Below, piece after piece: positions 1-10,489 of a DNA stretch of 64,000 nt (positions within the stretch are counted from its first letter, which is position 1; the number at the start of each line of letters is the position of its first letter). Source of the stretch: Erodium maritimum (taxonomy: Eukaryota; Streptophyta; Magnoliopsida; Geraniales; Geraniaceae); contig OY997591.1 in the NCBI GenBank assembly GCA_963921825.1, forward strand, positions 30,277,825 to 30,341,824, given 5' to 3'. The notes below the pieces were generated by a model. That model had not been told where the DNA came from. It did no database searches and saw only the letters and a program-made list of their open reading frames with translations. The position numbers and the translations under genes were made by a program.

Positions 1-949
1 ATTTTCGAATTAAGTCCAGATTATCGTACCCAAGGGAGCACAAAACGAGCAATCTCTATTCGAAGTTTCTATTAAGCTATTTTGTTCAGTAAATGGTTTT
101 TGTTTTCGAACATGTAAAAGTGAACAATAATTTAAATGTAAACAAGTACTCAGGCAATTCAAAGAGAAGTTTGAATTAGAGGAAAATATAATCTAAGGTA
201 TGGGTTCATAGAGATCATTCCAATGCATTGAATACTGATAAACGTTGTAAAATTGTTTGATTTTAAGGGCAATGAACTGTCACGAAGCTAGTCCTAACTT
301 CTCTCGAATGATTCAGACCCTATTGAAAGCTAACCTCCCAGTTCTCCCAAATCTAGATATAGGAAGTCCCAAAGCACTAAGTTCTCCGACTGTTTCTAAC
401 TTTCAGTACAAAACCTATAGCTATTGCAATTATGTTAATCTAGTTATCCCTAATCTAGATTTAAACCCAACTTATATTTGATTTTAGAACAATTGCAATC
501 CTCATATAACGAGTGTTGAATTGCAATTCCTATCATCTATCAAGCCTACACGGGATATAGAGCACTAAGTGAAAATCAAACACAAACCCTAAATTCAAAA
601 CAAGCATCACAATATTCATAACATTCAACGTATTGAAAATCAAATCTCTAATCCCCCATAACCCTAGATTATGGGGGTTTAGTTGTTCATGGAGAAAAAT
701 GAAGAAGACATGGATGAACTCCAATAAACAAACTTCATATTGAGAAAGTTTAGAGAATCACAATACCAAAATAAGATTACAAGATGTTCTTCAATGTTTC
801 AATCCCCAAAATCCAATCTTTCCCCTCTCCTAAACTCTTAGATGCTCCCAAATACAAGTCTTTTCTCTTAAAAATAGCAACCTAAAAAATATGACCTAAT
901 CTTCTATTTAAAGGCGCAAAAAACACGTGGAGAAATCTGCCTAGTTGCG
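1..949. other. Non-coding, AT-rich repeat-like DNA left of LTR-1
   Basis: No coding region can be supported here; open frames are short and carry no recognisable domain. The sequence has the look of LTR or leader DNA of a Ty3 Athila/Tat-type element, and it continues across LTR-1 because the 5 bases TTGCG are duplicated at 945-949 and 4119-4123. This is inference; the segment itself shows no terminal repeat or primer site. Confidence 0.35.
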
Positions 950-2781
950 TGTAATGACCACTCTCGGTCAACGCCAGTCAAACCTGCGAAAAACAGGAAA
1001 ATTTAAAAAATTTGAGCAGGCACTGAATTGAACAGGGATTGGACCCCGAGGGTCATATCGGACTTAAGTTGACCCCGTTATTGACCAAAGTGAGTTACGG
1101 GGGACTCAGGGCAACTTTCTGATCAATTTGGGAAATGTTGACTTTTCACTGGAAAAGTCAACCGAGCGACGTTTTGGTCCATTCGAGGACCGTTTTGGAT
1201 CCGAAAAGCTTAGCCGTCGTCGCAGCGGTCTTAGTTGAGCCGTTTCCTTGTGGCCCGCCAAGTTTCGTAATTTTTGGGAAAAAGTGCCCGTTCGGGGCCC
1301 GAAACGTCCGATTTTCGCGAAACTGATTGAAAAATATCAACTAGATATTTTCCAAAAGGTGTGGGACCCACCTTGACACATGTCCTAAAGGTGGTGGTGT
1401 TAGTTTTGGGGGGAAATTGTGTGGAGGAGAATAGTTGGCCGAGTATGAGGTTTTAAAGGAGGAAAATTAGTTTTGTTGTTAGTTTAATTAAATTAGAAAT
1501 TAGAAGAGAGGTTTTAGAGAGAGAAGGAGAAGGAGAAGAAGAGAGAAGAAGGGAGGTTGAGCTAGGGTTTGTGATCGAGCCCTTGGATCGAGTCAAAGCA
1601 AAGAGAAATCCCGTTCCCCTCGTTCTCCTCTACGGTAATACCCGAACCGATTCTCGTTTTAGTTATTTTCTTGGAAGCTAGGGTTTGAGTATAAACTAAG
1701 GCTTAGGGTTGTGTAGAGTGTGGGGAGGTGTTGGAGACGTTTTAGAGGTGTTTGGGGGTTTAATTTCACGTTTTCCGGTGACCGGAGGCTCGGGAGGAGC
1801 TCCGGCCACCGTGGGTGGTGGCCGGCCGGCCATGAGGTGGCTGGCCGGAGCTGGCAGCAGCCACCACATGGTGGCCGAGCCTCCCCTTAAACCATAGGGT
1901 CTCGGCCAAGTAGTGTGGGTGGGGCCCACATACTCGGGTGCTCGGGTTTTATCGTTCGGGTGGTTTAAAACGTTTCCCGGACCATTTATCCTTAATCAAA
2001 TCGAAATTTGGAATTAAATTGGAGAAGTTGTAATTAACGGGTTTTGGAAACTTTAAACGATAATTAATTGACTTAGAAGTCGGAATTTGATTCCGTCAAG
2101 TGCGTTGGGTTCCTTGAAATATTCTAAGACCGTAGAAACGAAAACGGGGGCTTTTGGAGCCCCGGAAGGCAATTAACCAAAACCCGGGCAGATTCGCCAT
2201 GTCGGGCGAATCTGGCCGTTACGGGTCCTTTATCAACAATGTCGAGTAATTGGGAAGTTTGGGAGTGATCGACATTGTCGGGGTTAAGTTTGGGCATCGA
2301 GTTTATCGGTTTTCGGTTTATTCCTGCGAGTTGTTTAGTGACTTTAAATTGTGTTCCTTTAGATCGTGCCACGGACCGAGGCAAGGGAAAGATGGGTGAG
2401 TGACTGAGTTCATCACCGGAGCTCGTGGTTTGGCTTTTGGGAGAACACGCACGAGGTAGGGAAAAGTAGCCGGATCTCGGCCCTGACTGGGGAAAGTTAA
2501 CAGTAGAATTGCATGTGACACCGGGGTGTCGTGGGTTGATGTAGGTTTATTTTAAATATTAGAAAAACATGATACGGGATCGTAGTAATTATTAGAAATG
2601 CATGATACGGGATCATAGCGAGTATGAGAAAAGCATGTGACACTTAGTAGTGCCGTAGGAGCAGAGAACTTAGCGTAATTGATTTACTGGAGGCATATGA
2701 CCATGCCCGGAGGTTGTTTGTGAAACTAGTGATCTTAGGACTGTTGGAGGCATCGAGTATGCCGGAGGTTGTTGTGCGTTA

Positions 2782-3054
2782 TTTATTGTTGAGTTTGGGT
2801 GGCCTTGAGAGCCCGTGTTATTTATTGTTGAGTTTGTGCGGCCTTGAGAGCCCGTGTTATTTATTGTTGAGTTTGGGCGGCCTTGAGAGCCCGTGTTATT
2901 TATTGTTGAGTTTGGGTGGCCTTGAGAGCCCGTGTTATTTATTGTTGAGTTTGGGTGGTCTTGAGAGCCCGTGCTATTTATTGTTGAGTTTGGGCGGCCT
3001 TGAGAGCCCGTGTTATTTATTGTTGAGTTTGGGCCTTGAGAGCCCGTGTATTTA
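2782..3054 (+). repeat. 39-bp tandem array inside LTR-1
   Basis: About seven copies of a 39-bp unit, each containing TTATTTATTGTTGAGTTT and GGCCTTGAGAGCCCGTG. The unit length is a multiple of three, so it gives an accidental open frame encoding repeats of YLLLSLGGLESPC (2714-3055). That frame is not a gene. The last unit is shortened. Equivalent but diverged arrays lie in LTR-2 and LTR-3. Confidence 0.9.
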
Positions 3055-3060
3055 AATTGG

Positions 3061-3300
3061 TGTCTTGGGTGGCCCTGAGTGCCCGTGTCTTACTGTTGAT
3101 GTTTTGGGGTGGCCGTGAGTGTCGTGGGGTTGTTGAACCCGAGTCACGACCGTTGGTGTGTCTTGAGTGGCAATGAGTGCCGTGGGGTTGTTGAACCCGA
3201 GTCTTGACCGTTGGTGTGTCTTGAGTGGCAGTGAGTGCCCGTGGGGTTGTTGAACCCGAGTCTTGATTTTTGAGGTGTCTTGAGTAGCCTTGAGTGCCTG
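3061..3300 (+). repeat. Second tandem array in LTR-1 (units ~55-60 bp)
   Basis: Three to four imperfect units built on GTGTCTTGAGTGGC, GAGTGCC and GGGGTTGTTGAACCCGAGTC. It follows the 39-bp array directly and seems to be a longer derivative of the same ancestral unit, since both contain a GAGTGCC/GAGAGCC core. Confidence 0.75.
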
Positions 3301-3347
3301 TGTGATTGAACTTGCCTGTGATTGTGATTGTGGTTACCTGAAGTTGT

Positions 3348-3539
3348 GAGTTCTAAAGGTCGACAGCCTGATCCGACTTAGTGTCGATGAATTGCGAGTT
3401 CTAAAGGTCGACAGCCTGATCCGACTTAGTGTCGATGAATTGCGAGTTCTAAAGGTCGACAGCCTGATCCGACTTAGTGTCGATGAATTGCGAGTTCTAA
3501 AGGTCGACAGCCTGATCCGACTTCGTGTCGAGGAATTGC
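3348..3539 (+). repeat. 48-bp tandem array in LTR-1, four copies
   Basis: Four nearly identical 48-bp units, each containing GAGTTCTAAAGGTCGACAG and CCTGATCCGACTTAGTGTCG. Near-identity of the copies points to recent expansion within this LTR. LTR-3 has a different unit at the equivalent place (34610-34790) and LTR-4 another (43690-44040). Confidence 0.9.
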
Positions 3540-3829
3540 GATAGGTCGATCCCTGACCTGATTGAGATTGGTTACTGAGCAGCTGGTGTGCGATCCTTTG
3601 TGATCTTGTTTGACGTTGCGTAGTCTTTCTGTCGTGTCCTTGGAGGAGGTCGTCGATAGTTGTGTCGGGTCTACGTGGTGTTATCGAGTGTTGGGTCTGT
3701 TGAGGAAAGTAACGGGTTGTGGGTCAGTTGGGTACTTGAGTTGGGGACTGTAGTCCCGGTGTTGGGTTTGGTTTTAGTGTTACTGGCTTTATCTGCTAAT
3801 TATGCCGTAGTCAGTCTGTTATCCGCGGT

Positions 3830-3847
3830 GGTGAGCGAACGCTCACC
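3830..3847. repeat. Conserved inverted repeat GGTGAGCG-AA-CGCTCACC in LTR-1
   Basis: Eight-base arms with a 2-base spacer, lying in a block (about 3803-3870) that is the best preserved part of all four long LTRs. Equivalents: 6584-6601 in LTR-2, 35112-35129 in LTR-3 and 45057-45074 in LTR-4 (one arm mismatch). Function unknown. Confidence 0.8.
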
Positions 3848-4123
3848 CCTAGCTGCTTTTCCTACATGTATCGCTCGTAGGCTGGACTAGGTGAGCTTCT
3901 GAAGCTTGAAGAGCTTGAAGCGGGTTTCTGGGAGTTTGAGTCTAGCGACGGATACCTTGTTTTTAGTCCACTTGTTGGGACGTGTTTTAAACTGTATTTA
4001 TTATTTTGTTGAACAAATGGTACTTTTAAAGTGTTTAATGAAAACAGGTTTTCAAGTGTTTCTATGTTTTAAAATGTTCGCGTCCCTAGTTCGGTTTTAC
4101 TGAAATTGGGGCGTGACATTGCG

Positions 4124-4343
4124 CGTCACGGACTGGGGGCCGGACCGCGCACGAGCTCGTTGTGGACTGGGTGGCGGTCTGTCGGTGAAGGGGTATCAGA
4201 TCAGCGAGCTTGGGAGGCGTTCCCTCGCAGTCCGCTGGCGAGCCCGCTACGAAGTGGGTCATAGTTCATTGGCGAAGGGGTATCAGATCAGCAAGGTTAG
4301 GAGGCGCTCCCTCGTGGTCCGCTGTTGAGCCCGCTGCGGCCTG
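4124..4343. repeat. GC-rich imperfect ~80-bp duplication
   Basis: Two units containing GAAGGGGTATCAGATCAGC, at about 4187 and 4273, followed by GAGGCG-TCCCTCG and a GAGCCCGCT tail. The segment is GC-rich against AT-rich surroundings and lies just right of LTR-1. It belongs to the older host repeat of LTR-1, probably an Athila/Tat-like non-coding region. Confidence 0.6.
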
Positions 4344-5245
4344 AAGGTCAGACCGGCTCTAGGACCTCTCTAAACTGACTTTTGGAATTTTCGCTCAATT
4401 TCTCTTTGAATTCTCATTTTCTCCTAGAGAAGTATTATTTACACATAATGGAGGGAAATTGCATCAAAACATATCAATCCTGGACTAAAAAGCTCAATAT
4501 GTGGGCTTAAAACATCAAAAACCGATGCATTTTGCATCCACGTCAACACCCTACACTTAAGCTTTTCTCGCCCGAGAAAATTAAACAAGAAGATATAACT
4601 AAGATAAAACCGGTTAAAGCCTGAGGTTCACCTCGATAGGAAGTTTCTGGTACTCCTTTATTCAAGACATTAAATGTAAAGATGCACGTGCAATGCATTA
4701 ATCCTAAATCTAATGCATTCCTAAAACACACTATATGATGCATACAAAAAGGCACAAAATAGGTTAATGTCGAATACTTGTGCATAGGGGACCAAAAGGA
4801 CTTTCTCAAAGTCGCCACATGCCCAAAACCCTTACACATATCAAAGAAGCATATAGACAAATGAAAGCAGTTTAGTGTGATGCTACTCACACTAAAGAAT
4901 AATTTTTCTCATTTAAACTCGCATTTTCTCTTTCACTCTAATAGTGTGGTTCCTCTTTTTCTTATACACGGAGCTTAGAGATTCATCTGCTATCATGTTA
5001 GACTCATCTCCACTAATTTGTAAGCAATCATGGTCACTTAAGAATCACAAAAGTCTTTAATTAGGCGTGTAATGTAAGGCTTGGCATAGGGTGTGGAAGA
5101 AATATGAAAAGAAGCTCAAGTAATTGCCTCGTGACAAAAGTACCTCAATCTCACACCCAAAAATGTTTCACACATCTCCAAACCTCGTTTGTGCACGATC
5201 CAACCTTTTCCTTTTATTGAATATCTAATGGTAGCATTATTATGC

Positions 5246-5311
<66 letters not shown>

Positions 5312-6302
5312 TTTAGATACTAGCTATCCAAATTCTCACCGCCTTGATCCAATCCAACATGTTTTACACCACACTTATCATTTTCATTAGGGAGATAAAA
5401 TTGTCTGATTTTCCCTCTTTTTCATTTTTTTTTCTTTTTAGGGTAAGGCTATAATGAATTTGTTTTTCTTTTCAATACAATCCAATGACATACAAATACA
5501 TTCATTTTTTCTATCTCTTTCAATCATCAACGTCCCAAATAATAATCACTCTCAATGAAGCATCTAAGCCAATAGATACTAGTTCAAATACAACGAGGAT
5601 ATATAACATAAACGAAAGACACATAGGATTGTAATGTTTGGGTTAGAAATGAAAGGCTAAGGCTCAAACGGGGTAACTAAGAGATAAATCATACAAAGGT
5701 AGGCAATTTTTGGCTCAAACAGTCCATAGATGGCCTAAAATCATTTTCCTAAATAACCATGTTCCTTATTCTTATTTTGCCTCGAATGGATCATACATGT
5801 AGTTCTAGACTTAATTTACTATGCATAGGAATAAGAGGAATACAACACTAGTTCTAGCAAACACTCAAAATGCAAGTGGAAGAGTTATTCCTAATGCATG
5901 TGCTTTCACTACTTATTTGATTCATTCATGCTCATATACTAGTTTATCTATGCAAGGAAATACGTAAGTGCAAAAAATCAATCATCGAAACCTGAAGACA
6001 TACATGAGCACACAAATACAAACACAATGCAAACACAATGCAATGCAAGACATTGTGTTTAAAAACACGAAATGATGCATGAGCACACAAATACAAACAC
6101 AATGCAATGCAAGGCATACCCCCACCCCACACTTTAAAGCTAACCATTGTCATTAGTGCGACTCTAAAGATATGCGCCCAATATATGATAACAAATAAGC
6201 ACCCCACACTTATAGTCAACAAGTATACAATTCACACAACCCTATGTGAACCACACTGATCAAACCAGGAGTAAACCTCATCAAGGCGTGTATCCTTTCT
6301 TT
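4344..6302 (-). mobile_element. Non-coding part of an Athila/Tat-like Ty3 element (remnant)
   Basis: No gene is supported. On the minus strand the motif TAAGTGTGGGGTG or a close variant occurs near 6205, 6130 and 4555 (AAGTGTAGGGTG). Such pyrimidine/purine-biased GTGGGG motifs are common downstream of the coding part of plant Athila and Tat elements. The open frames at 4543-4890 and 5944-6222 show no domain. Assignment leans on the ATHILA-type ORF on the same strand at 9731-10389, which becomes contiguous once LTR-2 is removed. Confidence 0.4.
5251..5309. repeat. (TA)n microsatellite, about 59 bp
   Basis: Uninterrupted TA dinucleotide repeat from 5251 to 5309. Confidence 0.98.
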
Positions 6303-6899
6303 GTAAATGTCACGCCCCAATTTCAGTAAAACCGAACTAGGGACGCGAACATTTAAAACATAAAAACACTTGAAAACCTGTTTTCATTAAACACTTTAAA
6401 AGTACCATTTGTTCAACAAAATAATAAATACAGTTTAAAACACGTCCTAACAAGTGGACAAAAGCACACGGTATCCGTCACTAGACTCAAAAGACAAAAC
6501 CCGAACTCCGCTCCTAGCTCCACAAGCTTCGAGAGCTCACCTAGTCCGTCCCACGAACAGTACCTGTAGGAAAAGCAGCTAGGGGTGAGCGTTCGCTCAC
6601 CACCACGGATAACAGACTGACTACGACATAATTAGCAGACAAAGCAAATAACACCACCAACAACTCAACACCGGGGAAACCATCCCCAACCCAAGTACTC
6701 TAACTGAACATACAACCACTGTTGCCTTCCCCGACCAGATCGACACCCTGACACGTAAAATAGACCGACACGACCATTGACGACCTCTTCCAAAGACTCA
6801 AAAGAAGGTTACGCAACACCAAATAGCATCACAAGGGATCACACACCAACCAACATCACAAAGGATCGCACACCAAAACAAGATCGCAAAGGATCGCAA

Positions 6900-7640
6900 A
6901 CCAGCTGCCAAGAACGCCCTTCCGGGACTCTAACCCGGTCAGGCCAACCCAAGAATGCTGCAACTTACCGGGACTCTAACCCGTAAGCCAGCCGGAAAAT
7001 GCTGAAACTTACCGAGACTCTAACTCGTAAGCCAGCCGAAGAATGCTGCAACTTGCCGGGACTCTAACCCGCAAGCCAGCCAAGTACGCTCACAAACCCA
7101 AACCACACACGCGCGGCCAGGACCCCTTTATTGGCGGGCGGGTCCCCTACCCCGTCTGAACATGCAGACACGTGTGCTCGTGGACCCCCGTTTCAGGAAG
7201 CGGGCCCCCAACCTCCGGTAACCACAAACACAATCACAATCACAAGCAAGTTCAACAACCAATAATGACACAAGTTCAACACTCACAGGCACTCATGGCC
7301 ACCAAGACACCAACAGTAAAACTCGGACTCAACAGCCCCACAGGCACTCACGGCCTCCCAAGACACACCGACAGTAAGACACAGACTCAACAGTCCCACA
7401 GGCACTCGCGGCCTCCCAAGACACCAACCATTAAAACACGCTTGCAACTTACCGAGACTCTAACTCGTAAGCCAGCTAAGAAAGCTTGCAACCCCCCGAG
7501 ACTCTAACTCGGTCAGGCCCGCCAAGGACACCAACCTTAGTACACGGCTCTCAAGCCACCCAAAACACCAGTTTAAATACACGGCTCTCATGGCCACCCA
7601 AAACACCAACAATTAACTACGGGCTCTCATGGCCACCCAA
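6900..7640 (-). repeat. Diverged tandem arrays inside LTR-2
   Basis: On the plus strand two kinds of units recur. One is built on GGGACTCTAACCCG with GCCAGCC (6910-7120 and 7440-7520). The other contains GGCACTCACGGCC or GGCTCTCA-GGCCACCC with AAGACACCAA (7285-7640). The second is the counterpart of the 39-bp arrays of LTR-1 and LTR-3; the first replaces the 48-bp array of LTR-1. Confidence 0.75.
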
Positions 7641-9692
7641 GACACCAATTTAAACAATCAACCTCCGGCTTAACCCAAGCCTCCAACAGTCCTAATATCA
7701 ACAGTTTCTCAATCAACCTCCGGGCATGGTCATATGCCTCCAGTACTCCTAGTATCGATAAGTTCACATACAACCTCCGGGCATGGTCATATGCCTCCAG
7801 TAAAACAATTATCGCTAAGTTCTCTACTCCTACGACACTACTAAGTGTCACATGCCTTTCCAATAATTACTAAGTTCCCGTAACATGCCTTTCTGATAAA
7901 CGCTACAATCCCGTATCATGCTTTTCTAATCTTTAAATAAAACTACTCAACCCACGACACCCCGGTGTCACATGCAATTCTACTGTTAACTTTCCCCAGT
8001 CAGGGCCGAGATCCGGCTACTTTTCCCTACCTCAACTGAAGAGCAACCGCTATGTCTCCTAGCTGCTGACGTCCTGGCTCGCTACCTCCGATCTTCTCTT
8101 CGATCGAAGCCGGACTCTAAATTTAACACGAAGCCACAAATCAAATAACGGTTCCACCGTTAAACTAAAGGTTACGATTAGTCTAGTTTAGAGCCGACAA
8201 TTGCCCCTTAAGCTCGAGTGGGATAAAAGCGGGGTCACGGCGAATCGGGTTTGAGTACCCGAGCACCGAACCCGGTGCATGCGAGGTACGGTCCCAATGC
8301 ACGAGGTCCGATTCAACGGTCCGCTTTTGTCCCTTTCTAAACCCAATTAGCAGTCTGTTTTAACTAGAGCTCCAGATTCGTTCAACTGCTCAAATTCCGT
8401 TTGAAATCCGTTTAACGTCTAGTTTAAACGTTCAGGTTCCAAATTTCAATCCAGTTTCGATCCAATATTCTTAACAAGAAAACCTTTTGCTCGACTCTGG
8501 TTTCGTTTTCCTTTTTGATTAAAACCGTTTTATTTCCAAAATTGATTCTCGTTTTTAAGCCCAAATTGATTTTTATATTCCTTCCATTTTAAAACCCTAT
8601 CCTTTCCATTTAAAACCGTTTTCTTTTCCTTTTCTTAAGACTGATTTTCATTTTAATTCCTCTTTCTTTTCAAATTCCTTGATTTTGATTCCAATTAAAT
8701 CCAACCCTAAGATCCAACGTTTTCAGTCCCAAATCACAAATTTAACTTTTAAATCCAAACTCGTTTAAAACATATTAACAACATCTCACTTTCATTGATT
8801 TCTTTACATTTCAGATTCAAAAGGGAAACGGTTTAAACCGAGCCAGATCCAGAACAAGGCAAGGACTACATTAAAGGGAAAAAACAACTCGGTAACGAAA
8901 AATAACAGGGACTCGGTTTTCACAACCGGCTGACCACCGGTAAGGGTGTAGCCGGCCGAAGTCTAACCGTAGGAAAACGAACGGTGGCGGGCGGTGGTGA
9001 CCGTGGGCGCGACGGGGTGCGGCTGAGGGTTTCCCCTCAGATCTGAACGAACCCGGCCGTAACTCGCCGAATCTGTGAGCGCCGGTGAGGAAGACAGAGA
9101 GGAGAGCGCTCAGGACGGGGGAGGCGAGAGGAGCTCGGGGACGGCGCCGGCGAGTCCGTCTTGGCTCTGGCCGTGCACGGCGACGGCGAGTCCGTGGAAG
9201 CGCGACAGAGCTCGGGCGGCGGCGATGGTGGTCGTGGCCGGTCGGAGATGAGGAGGAGGCTCGGTGGCCGGACTCGGGAGCGGTGGCGCCGTGGCTGGAC
9301 GGAGATGAGAAGACGGTGAGTGAGGGCGGCGTGGCCGTGGTTGGACGGGGAATAGGGGCTCGGTGGTGGCGATGGTTGAATGGAGATGAGGGAGAGGTGA
9401 GGGAGAGGGTGGCGCCGGCGACCGGAGTTGAGAGGAGGGAGGGACGTCGGGTTCGAAGAAGACGAAGAAGAAGGAGTGAGGGAGGGAGAGGGTTCGGCGG
9501 CTGGAGAAGAGAATGAGGGGGGATTAGGGTTTGAGGAGGAGGGGTGGGGTTTAAATACCCTGGGCTAACCCGAGTTGGGCCTCGGCTGGGATTTGGGCCG
9601 CACGGCCCAAAACGCTGGTTGGCCTGCTCAGGTGGGGGTCGGGTCCTGCCTGGCCGGGTCTGCAGCTTGGGCCGGGTCCGGTCCGACCCAAA

Positions 9693-9713
9693 TTTTTTTT
9701 TTTTTTTTTTTTT
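9693..9713 (-). repeat. Poly(T) run near the outer end of LTR-2
   Basis: A 21-base T run, which is poly(A) in element orientation, eight bases in from the TG terminus of LTR-2. None of the other three copies has it. Confidence 0.9.
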
Positions 9714-9730
9714 CCGGTCTTCACAGTAAA

Positions 9731-10389
9731 CATACGCACACTTCCTCTCTAAGTGTTGTAATCTAGGTCGTTAGGGCAGCATGCTTATCATCCCCTTCCT
9801 GTTGAGGCCCTAGCCCTTCTGTTACTCCTTCCAACAGCTTTGTCATTCTAAAAACCGTCCCATCCACATAGTCAATGTTTCGAAATAAATGGTCCTCTTA
9901 CGAGTCACTCCACATTCCCAAATATTGAGCTAGTTGGGTGGCAAGGGGCCCACAACCAATTTTCCCATCTCATCTCCTTGTCACATGTACTAGGTAATAA
10001 AAAACCATGCCCTCCAATGAATCACGAATCCCCCGGTCAAAAAAAATATACGACTTGGATCCCCTCTCCCACATATGGAGTATGCGAACACCCGATGGAA
10101 ATACCCGAGGAAGGGGGTCTTAACCCAGATTGCAGTTGCGTTCCTTCCTAACCCTTTCCCTAGACCCATACAAATTTCGGCCCACATGTCTCCCACATTT
10201 TGGGTTATGGGGGGCATTCCTTCTTGAGGGGTGAACCCACATGCTAGACCAAATTCTCGCTCTGTAAGGCAAAAATACTTTCCACAAATGAGAAAAAATA
10301 TGTGCCGAGATTCCATGCTGAAGGAAGAGATGAATTCCAATGTTAGGTCCTTGTAGGTGAACGGGTGTCATTGCGTTAGGTCTGGCCAA
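9731..10389 (-). pseudogene. ATHILA-type ORF1 fragment (Ty3/gypsy)
   Basis: The minus-strand frame encodes EREFGLACGF, then KTPFLGYFHRVFAYSICGRG followed by DPSRI. This matches what I recall of plant ATHILA ORF-1 proteins, where a 'hRvfA.si.GRGD' block precedes a hydrophobic FFL segment. A second segment further downstream (9731-9900) encodes KLLEGVTEGLGPQ and TTLREEV, also typical of that family, but in a shifted frame with a stop, so the gene is broken. LTR-2 is inserted immediately downstream. Its function in the intact family is uncertain. Confidence 0.55.
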
Positions 10390-10489
10390 CCGACGACTTC
10401 AAGACCTACAAAGAATTCGGCCCGACAAAGCAGAGTTTCGTCCATAAAAATTACATCTATAAAACGGTTGAGCAAAAATTATTTGTCCG

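Larger units (their letters stand above)
950..4118 (+). mobile_element. LTR-1: 3.17-kb solo LTR of the long-LTR family
   Basis: The unit starts TGTAATGACC and ends GGGGCGTGACA, so it has TG..CA ends. It is flanked by the perfect 5-bp duplication TTGCG (945-949 and 4119-4123), the signature of an integrase-mediated insertion. There is no internal region, primer site or second LTR, so it is a solo LTR left by LTR-LTR recombination. The first ~1.5 kb resembles the starts of LTR-3 and LTR-4; the 3' ~1.6 kb is also shared with LTR-2. A GA-rich stretch at 1500-1550 followed by AGGGTTTG resembles a plant transcription start region. Length and end sequences suggest a Del/Tekay-like Ty3 element, but no protein domain is present to prove it. 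Confidence 0.85.
6308..9725 (-). mobile_element. LTR-2: 3.42-kb solo LTR, minus strand, with a divergent 5' half
   Basis: On the plus strand it begins TGTCACGCCCC and ends TCTTCACA, and it is flanked by the perfect duplication GTAAA (6303-6307 and 9726-9730). Positions 6308 to about 8030 are the reverse complement of the 3' half of LTR-1, including the inverted repeat (6584-6601) and diverged arrays at about 6900-7120 and 7250-7640. From about 8040 to 9725, which is the 5' half in element orientation, the sequence is unrelated to the other three copies and GC-rich. It carries GTATTTAAAC (TATA-like, 9549-9558, minus) just before a CT-rich AAACCCTAA leader. An open frame at 9085-9516 is arginine/glycine compositional noise. 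No internal region remains. Confidence 0.82.

Noticed and set aside
2714-3055. Open frame of 113 codons with repeated YLLLSLGGLESPC
   Set aside because: Produced by a 39-bp tandem array whose unit is a multiple of three; lies inside an LTR and other copies of the array do not keep the frame.
9085-9516. Open frame of 143 codons rich in Arg, Gly and Val
   Set aside because: GC-rich composition inside LTR-2, no domain, antisense to the element; typical spurious GC frame.
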